The notes beneath the pieces were generated by a model, which saw only the letters and a program-made list of their open reading frames with translations, searched no databases and had not been told where the DNA came from. Both the position numbers and the translations under genes were made by a program. From Leifsonia sp. ZF2019 (GTDB lineage: Bacteria; Actinomycetota; Actinomycetes; Actinomycetales; Microbacteriaceae), in contig NZ_CP065037.1 of assembly GCF_019924635.1 (NCBI RefSeq), positions 1,736,001 to 1,800,000 of the forward strand: a stretch of DNA of 64,000 bases, read 5' to 3'. Below, in pieces: positions 11,064 through 19,147 of the stretch (positions are counted from its first letter, which is position 1; every line of letters begins with the position of its first letter).

Positions 11064-11121
11064 TAGCCTGAGGGGTGCCGTGCTCCACCCGTCTCCTGAC
11101 GGGATCGGAGCACGGGACCCC
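11064..11121 (+). promoter_or_regulatory. -10 box and long 5'-UTR hairpin upstream of cutC
   Basis: TAGCCT (11064-11069) is a good TAnnnT box. Starting 2 bases later is a three-part stem: GGGGT/ACCCC, CCGTGCTCC/GGAGCACGG and CCCGT/ACGGG, loop CTCCTG, spanning 11072-11121 with 19 paired positions and small bulges. There is no T run after it, and the cutC ribosome binding site (GAGAGG) begins 10 bases downstream. It is either the ilvC terminator or a regulatory leader structure for cutC. Confidence 0.6.
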
Positions 11122-11145
11122 TTCGTCGTCGAGAGGACCACCGCC

Positions 11146-11883
11146 ATGCCCCGACCCGCCGTCGAGATCGCCGTGCAGGATGTGCCCGGCGTGCGCATCG
11201 CCCTCGCGGAGGGCGCGGACCGCGTCGAGCTGTGCTCGGCGCTGGGCCTCGGCGGCCTCACGCCGTCGGCCGGTGTGCTCCGCGCCGCCGTCGAGGCGGC
11301 GGAGGAGGCGTCGCGCGCCGGGTTCGTCCACGTGCTCGTGAGGCCGCGCGGCGGCGGCTTCGTGTACGACGAGGACGAACTGGCCACCACCGTCGCAGAC
11401 ATCCGATTCGCACGCGAGGCCGGCGCATCGGGCGTCGTGGTCGGCGCGCTGGACGAGGCCGGGCGGGTCGATCGCCCTGCCGTCGAGCGGTTCGTCGCCG
11501 CGGCGGACGGCCTCGAGGTGACCTTCCACCGCGCGCTCGACATCGTCGCAGACCCGACGTCGGCGCTCGAGGCGCTCAGCGGCCTCGGGGTCACACGGGT
11601 GCTCTCCTCGGGCGGCGCTCCCCGCAGCATCGAGGGCGTCGAGGTGCTCACCGCGCTGGTCGAGCGCGGCGCCGGGCGCGTCCAGGTGATGGCCGGGGGA
11701 GGTGTGCGCGTGGAGGACATCCCCGCGCTCGCCGCCGCGGGTGTCGCCGCCGTGCACCTGTCGGCGCGCGACACCGTCCAGGGCGCGCCGAGCGGACCGG
11801 GGGGCGGCGATGCAGCCTACGACATCACCGACCCGACGACGGTCCGAGCCGCCGTCGCGGCGGCGGAGTCGCAGCGCGCCTAG
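11146..11883 (+). CDS. cutC: CutC-family copper homeostasis/TIM-barrel protein
   Basis: A 245-residue CutC-family protein. Family signatures are visible: VEIAVQDVPG, EGADRVELCSALGLGGLTPSAG, HVLVRPRGGGFVYDEDE, VTFHRALD, RVLSSGGAP and VMAGGGVR. CutC was named for copper tolerance, but its biochemical role remains poorly defined. ATG 11146 with GAGAGG (11131-11136) upstream is chosen over an upstream in-frame start at 11080, which lies inside the hairpin. It is convergent with the DoxX-like gene, 4 bp apart. Confidence 0.9.
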   Translation: MPRPAVEIAVQDVPGVRIALAEGADRVELCSALGLGGLTPSAGVLRAAVEAAEEASRAGFVHVLVRPRGGGFVYDEDELATTVADIRFAREAGASGVVVGALDEAGRVDRPAVERFVAAADGLEVTFHRALDIVADPTSALEALSGLGVTRVLSSGGAPRSIEGVEVLTALVERGAGRVQVMAGGGVRVEDIPALAAAGVAAVHLSARDTVQGAPSGPGGGDAAYDITDPTTVRAAVAAAESQRA

Positions 11884-11887
11884 CCCG

Positions 11888-12277
11888 TCACAGCGCGCAG
11901 AACACACACAGCGCGATCAGCAGCAGCTGCAGCACTGCCCGGGGGAGGAGGGGCGTGCCGAAGGCGCCAAAGCGGTCCGGATGGCGCGCAGCGTAGGCGT
12001 TCGCCGGAAACACCGCGATCAGGAACACCGCGAGGCAGATCGCCGCAGCCACACGGGTGGGCGGCAGCAGCAGTCCGATGCCGCCCGCGACCTCGCAGGC
12101 GCCCGTGACGGCGACCAGGACCGGTGGCGCCGGCACCCCCGGGCGGCGCAGGGCCGGCGGGATCATCGCCGCCATGCCGCGGGCCGGCCCCGGCACGAAA
12201 TGCAGGGCGCCCATGACGAGGAAGACCGCCGCGAGAGCCAGCCGGGTCACGAGCTGCGCGATGTCGAAGGCGGTCAT
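11888..12277 (-). CDS. DoxX-like small membrane protein
   Basis: A 129-residue protein with four hydrophobic segments, typical of the DoxX/MauE-like family. An N-terminal helix (LALAAVFLVMGALHF) is followed by a short FVPGPA loop, then a small-residue helix pair (VTGACEVAGGIGLLL) and a C-terminal helix. The role is unknown; relatives are linked to redox and thiol stress. ATG 12277 is chosen because it begins the family-like N-terminus; GAGAGGATGG lies just upstream. It is divergent from serA. Confidence 0.75.
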   Translation of the reverse strand: MTAFDIAQLVTRLALAAVFLVMGALHFVPGPARGMAAMIPPALRRPGVPAPPVLVAVTGACEVAGGIGLLLPPTRVAAAICLAVFLIAVFPANAYAARHPDRFGAFGTPLLPRAVLQLLLIALCVFCAL

Positions 12278-12345
12278 CCCACCATCCTCTCTCGGGCGGG
12301 GCCGTTCCGCGCGTAACGCGGCGAAAGCAGCACGTGCGCTCCCGC

Positions 12346-12351
12346 TAGAGT
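12346..12351 (+). promoter_or_regulatory. Candidate -10 box (TAGAGT) for serA
   Basis: TAGAGT fits TAnnnT and would start a leader of about 70 bases before serA GTG 12428. No convincing -35 is seen. Confidence 0.4.
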
Positions 12352-12427
12352 TAACGCGACCTGCGCCCCACCGACCGTGGCGCTCTTCTCTCCCAAGCCA
12401 GCCCTGCACCTCGAAGGAAACTGCCAC

Positions 12428-14020
12428 GTGACAAAGCCGGTCGTCCTGATCGCCGAAGAACTCTCGCCCGCCACCGTCGACGCCCTGGGGCCCGACTTCG
12501 AGATCCGCAGCGTCGACGGGACCGACCGCCCCGCGCTGCTCACCGCCGTCGCCGACGCCGACGCGATCCTCGTCCGCTCCGCCACGAAGGTCGACGCCGA
12601 GGTCATCGGCGCGGCGCCGAAGCTCAAGGTGGTCGCCCGCGCCGGCGTCGGTCTCGACAACGTCGACATCAAGACCGCCACCACCGCGGGCGTCATGGTC
12701 GTCAACGCGCCGACCTCGAACATCATCTCCGCCGCCGAGCTCACCGTCGGACACATCCTGAGCCTCGCCCGCCACATCCCGGCCGCGCACAGCGCGCTCG
12801 CCCAGGGGCAGTGGAAGCGGTCGAAGTACACCGGCGTCGAGCTCTACGAGAAGACGATCGGCATCATCGGCCTGGGGCGCATCGGCGCGCTCATCACGGC
12901 CCGCCTGCAGGCGTTCGGCACGAAGGTCGTCGCGTACGACCCCTACGTCACCTCCGCCCGCGCACAGCAGCTGGGCGTGCAGCTGGTGACGCTCGACGAG
13001 CTCCTCGCCGAGTCGGACTTCGTCACCATCCACATGCCCAAGACCCCCGAGACCACGGGCATGATCAGCGACGACCAGCTCGCCCTGATGAAGGAGACCG
13101 CGTTCATCGTGAACGTCGCGCGCGGCGGCCTCATCGACGAGGACGCCCTCTACCGTGCCCTCACCTCCGGCTCGATCGCCGGGGCCGGCCTCGACGTCTT
13201 CGTGAGCGAGCCGCCGACGGACTCGCCCCTGCTGGCACTCGAGAACGTCATCGTGACCCCGCACCTCGGCGCCTCCACCGACGAGGCCCAGGAGAAGGCG
13301 GGCGTCTCGGTCGCGCGCTCGGTGCGCCTCGCGCTCTCGGGCGAGCTCGTCCCCGATGCCGTCAACGTCGCCGGCGGCGTCATCGACCCGTACGTGCGCC
13401 CGGGCATCCCGCTGGTCGAGAAGCTCGGCCAGGTGTTCTCCGGGCTCGCACACAGCCCGCTCACCAGCATCGACGTCGAGGTGCGCGGCGAGCTCGTCGA
13501 CTACGACGTGAGCGTGCTGAAGCTCGCGGCGCTGAAGGGCATCTTCACCAACATCGTCAGTGAGACGGTGTCGTACGTGAACGCGCCGCTCCTCGCCGAG
13601 CAGCGCGGCATCGAGGTTCGCCTCATCACCGACTCGGTGAGCGAGGAGTACCGCAACCTGATCACGCTGCGCGGCGCGCTCAGCGACGGTTCGCAGGTGT
13701 CGGTCTCCGGCACCCTGACCGGCACCAAGCAGATCGAGAAGGTCGTCGAGATCAACGGCTACGACGTCGAGGTGCCGATCGCGGAGCACCTCATCGTCAT
13801 GGTCTACGACGACCGCCCCGGCATCGTCGCCGTCTACGGCCGCGAGTTCGGTGAGTCGTCGATCAACATCGCCGGGATGCAGATCGCCCGCACGTCGGCC
13901 GGCGGCAAGGCGCTCAGCGTCCTGACCGTCGACTCGCGCGTGCCGGAGGGACTGCTCGAGAAGGTCCGCGTCGCGATCGACGCCGACCTCCTGCAGGAGA
14001 TCGACATCACCGAGTCCTGA
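12428..14020 (+). CDS. serA: D-3-phosphoglycerate dehydrogenase, long ACT-domain form
   Basis: A 530-residue first enzyme of serine synthesis, oxidising 3-phosphoglycerate. The N-terminal NAD-binding half shows GIIGLGRIG, the Arg/Glu/His catalytic set (NVARGGLIDEDAL, TPHLGAST) and a VGLDNVD signature. An intervening domain and a C-terminal ACT domain (VMVYDDRPGIVAVYG) follow, as in the mycobacterial type, allowing serine feedback. GTG 12428 is chosen since GAAGGAAA lies 7 bases upstream; an upstream in-frame ATG at 12377 has no such site. It is followed by a strong hairpin at 14041. Confidence 0.96.
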   Translation: MTKPVVLIAEELSPATVDALGPDFEIRSVDGTDRPALLTAVADADAILVRSATKVDAEVIGAAPKLKVVARAGVGLDNVDIKTATTAGVMVVNAPTSNIISAAELTVGHILSLARHIPAAHSALAQGQWKRSKYTGVELYEKTIGIIGLGRIGALITARLQAFGTKVVAYDPYVTSARAQQLGVQLVTLDELLAESDFVTIHMPKTPETTGMISDDQLALMKETAFIVNVARGGLIDEDALYRALTSGSIAGAGLDVFVSEPPTDSPLLALENVIVTPHLGASTDEAQEKAGVSVARSVRLALSGELVPDAVNVAGGVIDPYVRPGIPLVEKLGQVFSGLAHSPLTSIDVEVRGELVDYDVSVLKLAALKGIFTNIVSETVSYVNAPLLAEQRGIEVRLITDSVSEEYRNLITLRGALSDGSQVSVSGTLTGTKQIEKVVEINGYDVEVPIAEHLIVMVYDDRPGIVAVYGREFGESSINIAGMQIARTSAGGKALSVLTVDSRVPEGLLEKVRVAIDADLLQEIDITES

Positions 14021-14040
14021 GCGCCTCCCCGGACACCCCT

Positions 14041-14078
14041 CGACAGCCTGCTGGAGAAGTTTTTCCGGCGGGCTGTCG
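14041..14078 (+). terminator. Hairpin terminator of serA
   Basis: CGACAGCC pairs with GGCTGTCG and the stem continues inward through TGCTGGA/TCCGGCG with G-U pairs, giving about 15 bp. Only a short T-rich tail (ATTT) follows. Its 3' arm overlaps the proposed -35 box of the next gene. Confidence 0.7.
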
Positions 14079-14100
14079 ATTTCCGCGGTTGACTGACGTC
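14074..14100 (+). promoter_or_regulatory. ECF42-type promoter (TGTCGA-N17-CGTC)
   Basis: TGTCGA at 14074-14079 and CGTC at 14097-14100 are separated by 17 bases. This matches the ECF42 promoter pattern reported for Streptomyces venezuelae as I recall it (TGTCGA at -35, CG[A/T]C at -10). The DGPF/YCII gene starts 57 bases downstream. A small hairpin, CGCGCG-TGAG-CGCGCG (14124-14139), sits in the leader before GAGGAG (14146-14151). Confidence 0.6.
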
Positions 14101-14156
14101 GTACCGGTGTTCGCATCAGTGAACGCGCGTGAGCGCGCGAGACGTGAGGAGACATC

Positions 14157-14522
14157 ATGACCGACGAGTACGTCCTGCTCATCAAAGAGCCGAACTGGGA
14201 TCCGGCCGCAATGAGCGCGGAGGACTGGGCAGCCGGGATGGCCGGGCACCGGGCGTTCCAGGAGGCGGTGGCAGCGGCGGGCGAGAGGATCCTCGCCAGC
14301 AACGCCCTGCAGCCGGAGAGCGCCGCGACGAAGATCACCCCGCGCGCCGGGCAGGCGCCGCTGATCACCGACGGCCCGTTCGGCGAGACCCGGGAGGTGG
14401 TGACCGGCTTCTACAGCTTCACCGCCGCGACTCCGGAGCGGGCTCGCGAGCTCGCGTCGCTGGTTCCGAGCGAGGGCTGGGTCGAGCTGTACCCGGTGCT
14501 CGTGTTCGACCGCGCGAACTGA
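14157..14522 (+). CDS. DGPF/YCII-domain protein, partner of ECF42 sigma factor
   Basis: A 121-residue single-domain YCII-related protein with the family hallmark ITDGPFGETREVVTGFYSF. Members are small dimeric proteins related to ferredoxin-like folds; their biochemical role is unresolved, though they are the usual genomic partners and targets of ECF42 sigma factors. ATG 14157 follows GAGGAG by 5 bases. The sigma gene starts 34 bp downstream on the same strand. A TGTCGA-N17-CGTC promoter lies upstream, so it is probably under that sigma factor's control. Confidence 0.88.
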   Translation: MTDEYVLLIKEPNWDPAAMSAEDWAAGMAGHRAFQEAVAAAGERILASNALQPESAATKITPRAGQAPLITDGPFGETREVVTGFYSFTAATPERARELASLVPSEGWVELYPVLVFDRAN

Positions 14523-14556
14523 TTGCGGCGGTGGTCGCGGCTTGTTTGAATGAGCT

Positions 14557-15807
14557 GTGACCACCGCCATCGAGCGCGCGTACCGCACGGAGGCGCCGCA
14601 CATCCTGGGCGCCGTCGCCCGCTCGGTCGGCGACCTGCAGCTCGCGGAGGACGCGGTGCAGGAGGCGTTCGCCCGCGCGGTCGCCGAGACGGCACGGGGG
14701 CGCGCGCCCGCCAACCCCGCCGCGTGGATCACGACGGTCGCCCGACGGATCGCCATCGACGCGTTGCGCCGCGAGGCCACAGCGGCCCGTGCCCTTCCCG
14801 CCCTCGCGGCGGACGAGGCCGGGCGGGAGGCGCGCAACAGCGTGGCGGAGGCCGACATGCTCGCGAACGACGTGTTCACCGGGGACGAGCGTCTGGAGCT
14901 CATCCTCCTGGTCTGTCACCCCGAGGTGACGGAGGAGACGCGGGTCGCCCTCGCCCTGCGTTTCGTCTGCGGCGTTCCGACGGCGCAGGTGGCGGAGGTC
15001 TTCCTGGTGCCGGAAGCGACGATGGCGGCGCGCCTGACCCGGGCGAAGAAGCGCATCCATGATTCGGGGCTGCGCTTCACCGTGGACGACCCGGAGGCGT
15101 TGAGCGACCGTCTGCCGGACGCGCTCACCACGGTCTACCTGCTCTACACGGTCGGCCACGCGCGCACCGACGACCGGCTGCGCGCCGACGCCGTCGAGCT
15201 GGCCAGGGACGTGCGCCGCATCCGCCCGGACGACGCGGAGGCGACGGCGCTGCTGGCGCTCCTGCTGCTCACCGAGGCGCGGCAGACGACCCGGGTGTCG
15301 GCGCAGGACGACTTCGTCACGCTCGCCGACGCGGACCGCACGCGCTGGGATCGCGCGCTGCTGGCCGAGGGGGAGCGGCTCGCGACCGCCGCGCTGACGA
15401 CCGCGGCAGGGGAGGAGCCCGGCCGGTTCGCCCTGCAGGCGGCCGTCGCGGGGCTGCACGGGATGGCGCCGACATGGGAGACCACAGACTGGCCGGCCAT
15501 CGCGCGGCTGTACGACGGTCTCGTGCGCGGGTGGCCGTCGGCGACCGCCCGGCTCGGGAGGATCGTGGCCCGTGCCTACAGTCCGGACGTGGGGCCGGAG
15601 GCGGCGCTCGCAGAGCTGGACGCGCATCCCGACCTGTTCGACGGGGTGGCCGCGTCGCAGGCTCTCGCCGTGCGCGCCGACCTGCTGCGGGCAGCGGGGG
15701 AGCGGCTCGCCGCCGCCGACGCCTACGAGCGGGCCCTGACGGCGGCCGATGACGCGCGGGTGCGGCGGTTCCTCACCCGCCGGCGGGACGAGCAGCGCGG
15801 AGCGTGA
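14557..15807 (+). CDS. ECF42-group RNA polymerase sigma factor with C-terminal helical extension
   Basis: A 416-residue ECF sigma factor, about twice the usual ECF length. Sigma-2 covers about residues 5-75 (LAEDAVQEAFARAV, AAWITTVARRIAIDALRR). Sigma-4 covers about 107-160 (LALRFVCGVPTAQVAEVF, then the VPEATMAARLTRAKKRI helix). Residues from about 170 form a TPR-like helical region containing the DRTRWDR segment typical of ECF42. No anti-sigma gene is adjacent, fitting the group, whose extension is thought to govern activity. GTG 14557 has no ribosome binding site, so translation may be coupled to the DGPF gene. Confidence 0.9.
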   Translation: MTTAIERAYRTEAPHILGAVARSVGDLQLAEDAVQEAFARAVAETARGRAPANPAAWITTVARRIAIDALRREATAARALPALAADEAGREARNSVAEADMLANDVFTGDERLELILLVCHPEVTEETRVALALRFVCGVPTAQVAEVFLVPEATMAARLTRAKKRIHDSGLRFTVDDPEALSDRLPDALTTVYLLYTVGHARTDDRLRADAVELARDVRRIRPDDAEATALLALLLLTEARQTTRVSAQDDFVTLADADRTRWDRALLAEGERLATAALTTAAGEEPGRFALQAAVAGLHGMAPTWETTDWPAIARLYDGLVRGWPSATARLGRIVARAYSPDVGPEAALAELDAHPDLFDGVAASQALAVRADLLRAAGERLAAADAYERALTAADDARVRRFLTRRRDEQRGA

Positions 15808-15834
15808 GGCTGGGAGTCCGGCCGAAGGCGCTGC

Positions 15835-16395
15835 TCAGGCGACGGGATCGACGCCGAGGCGCTGGACGAGCTCGATCACGCGGTCGAGATCGGTCTCGCC
15901 GCGGAGGACGGCGTTCGTGTCGGGCAGGAGCGCGGTGTTGTAGTACATCCCGTCGCCGATGAGCATGATAATGCGCGCGATGAGCGGGTCGCCGACGGAT
16001 GACTCGAGGATCTCGAGCCAGGATCGCTGCATCGCGGCGAGGGCGTCGCGCGCCCGGCTGTCCGCGCTCTGCGCCAGTCGGGCGACGGCGACGATGGAGC
16101 GTTCGAGGTCGTTGTCCGTGGGGATGGACGTGCGGATGAAGTAGTCGACCGGCCCCTCTGGTGCAGCCCGCATGCGCCCGAGATCGGCCTCGACGTGGTC
16201 GTTCAGCCGGGCGAGCACGCCGTCGACCATCGCGTCCTTGGAGGCGAAATGGTAGAGCAGGCCGCCCTTGGAGACGCCGGCGCGCGCGGCGACGGCCTCG
16301 AGGGTGGCCGCCCGTTCGCTCTGCTCCCCGAGGAGCTCCTCGAAGGCGTCGAGGATGCGGTCGCGGGCGGAGGGGGTTTCGGCCATGCCGCCCAT
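15835..16395 (-). CDS. TetR-family repressor of adjacent MFS exporter
   Basis: A 183-186-residue TetR regulator. The HTH is near the N-terminus (RDRILDAFEELLGEQS, then VSKGGLLYHFASKDAMV). The helical C-terminal domain resembles repressors that sense cationic drugs. Start may be ATG 16395 or ATG 16386; neither has a strong ribosome binding site. It is divergent from a QacA/SmvA-like exporter, and the 52-bp gap is almost filled by a perfect palindrome carrying both -10 boxes. Tight mutual repression is therefore likely. Confidence 0.88.
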   Translation of the reverse strand: MGGMAETPSARDRILDAFEELLGEQSERAATLEAVAARAGVSKGGLLYHFASKDAMVDGVLARLNDHVEADLGRMRAAPEGPVDYFIRTSIPTDNDLERSIVAVARLAQSADSRARDALAAMQRSWLEILESSVGDPLIARIIMLIGDGMYYNTALLPDTNAVLRGETDLDRVIELVQRLGVDPVA

Positions 16396-16410
16396 GCTAG
16401 CCGCTCGGAC

Positions 16411-16444
16411 TTGATTACTGTACCGTCCAGACGGTACAGTAATC
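16411..16444. promoter_or_regulatory. Symmetric operator containing both divergent promoters
   Basis: GATTACTGTACCGT (16413-16426) and ACGGTACAGTAATC (16431-16444) are perfect 14-bp inverted arms around CCAG. The same arms contain TACAGT -10 boxes for both directions. For the exporter: TTGATT (16411-16416), 18-base spacer, TACAGT (16435-16440), then ATG 7 bases later. Bound repressor would cover both promoters. Confidence 0.8.
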
Positions 16445-16447
16445 GAC

Positions 16448-17980
16448 ATGTCCACGACGAACCCCACCCGGCCCGCACCCACCGTCGCCCCGCGCGCCGG
16501 TGCGCGTGAGTGGGTGGCTCTCGCCGTCCTCATGCTCCCGGTCCTCCTGGTCTCGGTGGACAACACCGTCCTGAGCTTCGCGCTGCCCGCCATCTCGCAG
16601 GCGCTCGAGCCGAGCGGCACCGGGATGCTGTGGATCATCGACGCCTACCCGCTGGTCCTCGCCGGCCTGCTCGTCTCGATGGGCAGCCTGGGCGACCGGA
16701 TCGGGCGCAGGAAGCTGCTCATGATCGGCGCGACCGGCTTCGCGCTCGTCTCCGTCGGTGCGGCGTTCGCCCCCACCACGGAGCTGCTCATCGCCGCACG
16801 TGCCAGCCTCGGCTTCTTCGGCGCGATGCTCATGCCGTCGACGCTGTCGCTGCTGCGGAGCGTGTTCGTCGACCGCGAGCAGCGGCGCCTGGCGATCGCC
16901 GTCTGGGCGTCCGGTTTCGCGGCCGGCTCCGCTCTGGGCCCGATCGTCGGCGGCCTCCTGATCGAGCACTTCTGGTGGGGCTCCGTGTTCCTGCTCGCCG
17001 TCCCGGTGCTCATCCCGCTGCTCGTGCTGACGCCGCTGCTGGTGCGCGAGTCGCGCGACCCGAACCCGGGGCCGATCGATGTGCCGAGCATCCTGCTCTC
17101 GCTGTTGGCGATGGCGCCCGTCGTCTACGGCATCAAGTCGCTGGCGTCGGAGGGGCTCACGGTCGTGGGGGTGCTGGCGATCCTGATCGGCGTCGCCGCG
17201 GGCTGTCTGTTCGTGCGCCGTCAGTTGCGCCGCCCCATCCCGATGCTCGACATGCGCCTGTTCCGACGCGCCTCGTTCAGCGGCGCAGTGCTGGTCAACC
17301 TGCTGAGCGTGGTGTCGCTGGTCGGCTACCTGTTCTTCGTCTCCCAGCACCTGCAGCTGGTGCTCGGGCTCAGCCCGATCGAGTCGGGGCTCGTCCTGCT
17401 CCCCGGACTCGCCGTCATGATCGTCGCAGGCCTCGTCGTCGTTCCGATCGCGCGACGGGTGCGCCCCGCGATCGTGGTCCCCGTCGCGCTCGGCATCTCG
17501 GCGGTCGGCTACCTCGTCATCGCCCTCTCGGGCGGGGACGCGCAGACCGGGACGCTCATCCTGTCCTTCGTGCTCCTCGGGCTGGGCATCGGCGCGGCCG
17601 AGACCGTCTCGAACGAGCTGATCCTCACGAGCGCGCCCGCGGAGAAGGCCGGGGCCGCGTCGGCGGTCTCCGAGACGGCCTACGAGCTCGGCGCGGTGCT
17701 CGGGACGGCGACACTGGGCACCATCCTCACCGCGTCCTACCGGGCGGCGGTCGTGCTGCCGAGCGGACTCACCGATGCCCAGGCGCACGCCGCGGGGGAG
17801 ACCCTGGGTGGTGCGACGACCGTGGCCGGCCAGCTCCCGCCGCAACTGGGCGAGCAGCTGCTCGCGTCGGCGCGGGCGGCGTTCGATTCCGGCGTCGGGC
17901 TGACCGCCGGCATCGGGGTCGGTCTCATGGCCGCCGCTGCGGTGCTCGCGGTGGTCTCCCTCCGGCGGCTGCGCGGCTGA
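16448..17980 (+). CDS. MFS drug exporter, DHA2 family (QacA/SmvA-like)
   Basis: A 510-residue major facilitator protein with a predicted 14-helix DHA2 topology. Motif D1 of helix 1 is visible (SVDNTVLSFALPAIS) with its membrane Asp. Motif A between helices 2 and 3 reads GSLGDRIGRRKLLMIG, and motif C lies in GFAAGSALGPIVGG. Close relatives expel quaternary ammonium compounds and dyes by proton antiport; the exact substrate is unknown. ATG 16448 is 7 bases after TACAGT with no ribosome binding site, so the mRNA is probably leaderless. Control by the divergent TetR is likely. Confidence 0.9.
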   Translation: MSTTNPTRPAPTVAPRAGAREWVALAVLMLPVLLVSVDNTVLSFALPAISQALEPSGTGMLWIIDAYPLVLAGLLVSMGSLGDRIGRRKLLMIGATGFALVSVGAAFAPTTELLIAARASLGFFGAMLMPSTLSLLRSVFVDREQRRLAIAVWASGFAAGSALGPIVGGLLIEHFWWGSVFLLAVPVLIPLLVLTPLLVRESRDPNPGPIDVPSILLSLLAMAPVVYGIKSLASEGLTVVGVLAILIGVAAGCLFVRRQLRRPIPMLDMRLFRRASFSGAVLVNLLSVVSLVGYLFFVSQHLQLVLGLSPIESGLVLLPGLAVMIVAGLVVVPIARRVRPAIVVPVALGISAVGYLVIALSGGDAQTGTLILSFVLLGLGIGAAETVSNELILTSAPAEKAGAASAVSETAYELGAVLGTATLGTILTASYRAAVVLPSGLTDAQAHAAGETLGGATTVAGQLPPQLGEQLLASARAAFDSGVGLTAGIGVGLMAAAAVLAVVSLRRLRG

Positions 17981-18052
17981 CGCGGCGAGGAGGGAGGCCG
18001 CCCCGGCCGGTAATGTGGAGGCGTCCGCACGCATCGACCACGCAGGAGTGCC

Positions 18053-19108
18053 ATGTCCCAGACCGTCAAGCTCGCTGTCATCCCCGGAGACGGGATCGGG
18101 CCGGAGGTGATCGCCGAGGCGGTCAAGGTCCTCGACGCGGTGAGTGCCGGCAGCGACCTCGCCTTCGATAAGACGCACTTCTCGCTCGGCGCGGACCGCT
18201 ACCTGGCCACGGGCGACGTGCTCACGGACGACGACCTGGCGGCGATCTCCGCGCACGACGCGATCCTGCTGGGCGCGGTCGGCGGGACGCCCGGCGACCC
18301 GCGGCTCGCAGGGGCGAACATCGAGCGCGGCCTGCTGCTGACGCTGCGCTTCTCGCTCGACCACTACGTCAACCTCCGCCCGACCACGCTGTTCCCCGGC
18401 ATCGCCAGCCCGCTGGCCGACCCCGGCGCGGTCGACTTCGTCGTCGTCCGGGAGGGCACAGAGGGGCCCTACGTCGGCAACGGCGGCGCCATCCGCCAGG
18501 GCACGCCGCACGAGATCGCCAACGAGGTCTCCGTCAACACCGCCTTCGGCGTCGAGCGCGTCGTGCGGTTCGCGTTCGAGCAGGCCGGGCAGCGGCGCAA
18601 GAAGCTGACGCTCGTGCACAAGACGAACGTGCTGACGTTCGCGGGCGGGCTGTGGAAGCGCATCGTCGACGCGGTGGCCGCCGAGCATCCGGATGTGGCC
18701 GTCGACTACCTGCACGTGGACGCCGCGACGATCTTCCTCGTCACGGACCCTGCTAGATTTGACGTGATCGTCACGGACAACCTCTTCGGCGACATCCTCA
18801 CCGACCTCGCGGCCGCGATCAGCGGCGGCATCGGGCTGGCAGCGTCGGGCAACATCAACCCCGCCGGCGCGTTCCCGAGCATGTTCGAACCGGTTCACGG
18901 ATCGGCTCCGGACATCGCCGGCCAGCAGAAGGCCGACCCCACCGCCGCGATCCTCTCCGTCGCACTCCTGCTCCGCCACCTCGGCGCCCAGGAGCAGGCG
19001 GCCCGCGTGGAGCAGGCGGTGTCCGCCGACCTGGCCTCCCGCAGCGGGACGCAGCGCACGACCGCCGAGATCGGCGACGCGATCGCCGCCCGGGTGGCGC
19101 AGAATTAG
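18053..19108 (+). CDS. leuB: 3-isopropylmalate dehydrogenase
   Basis: A 351-residue beta-decarboxylating dehydrogenase of leucine synthesis. Motifs include the N-terminal [14 protein letters not shown], substrate loops ([17 protein letters not shown]), the metal-binding [15 protein letters not shown], and [14 protein letters not shown] for NAD. ATG 18053 follows CAGGAG. TAATGT at 18011-18016 is a possible -10. It is followed 39 bp later by ilvE, so the two form a branched-chain amino acid pair. Confidence 0.96.
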   Translation: MSQTVKLAVIPGDGIGPEVIAEAVKVLDAVSAGSDLAFDKTHFSLGADRYLATGDVLTDDDLAAISAHDAILLGAVGGTPGDPRLAGANIERGLLLTLRFSLDHYVNLRPTTLFPGIASPLADPGAVDFVVVREGTEGPYVGNGGAIRQGTPHEIANEVSVNTAFGVERVVRFAFEQAGQRRKKLTLVHKTNVLTFAGGLWKRIVDAVAAEHPDVAVDYLHVDAATIFLVTDPARFDVIVTDNLFGDILTDLAAAISGGIGLAASGNINPAGAFPSMFEPVHGSAPDIAGQQKADPTAAILSVALLLRHLGAQEQAARVEQAVSADLASRSGTQRTTAEIGDAIAARVAQN

Positions 19109-19147
19109 ATCACCCTGTTTCACCGCAGGCAGCGCAAAGGACTCTCA

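Noticed and set aside
14089..14094. TTGACT as a housekeeping -35 box before the DGPF gene
   Set aside because: No TAnnnT lies at 16-19 bases downstream; the ECF-type match fits better.
11888..14368. An 826-codon minus-strand frame ending in the DoxX-like gene
   Set aside because: Only the final 129 residues are family-like; the rest is antisense to serA.
16415..19123. A 902-codon open frame on the minus strand across the exporter and leuB genes
   Set aside because: It is opposite two clear enzymes, is very rich in Arg/Asp/His and shows no domain. It is a shadow of high-GC codon use.
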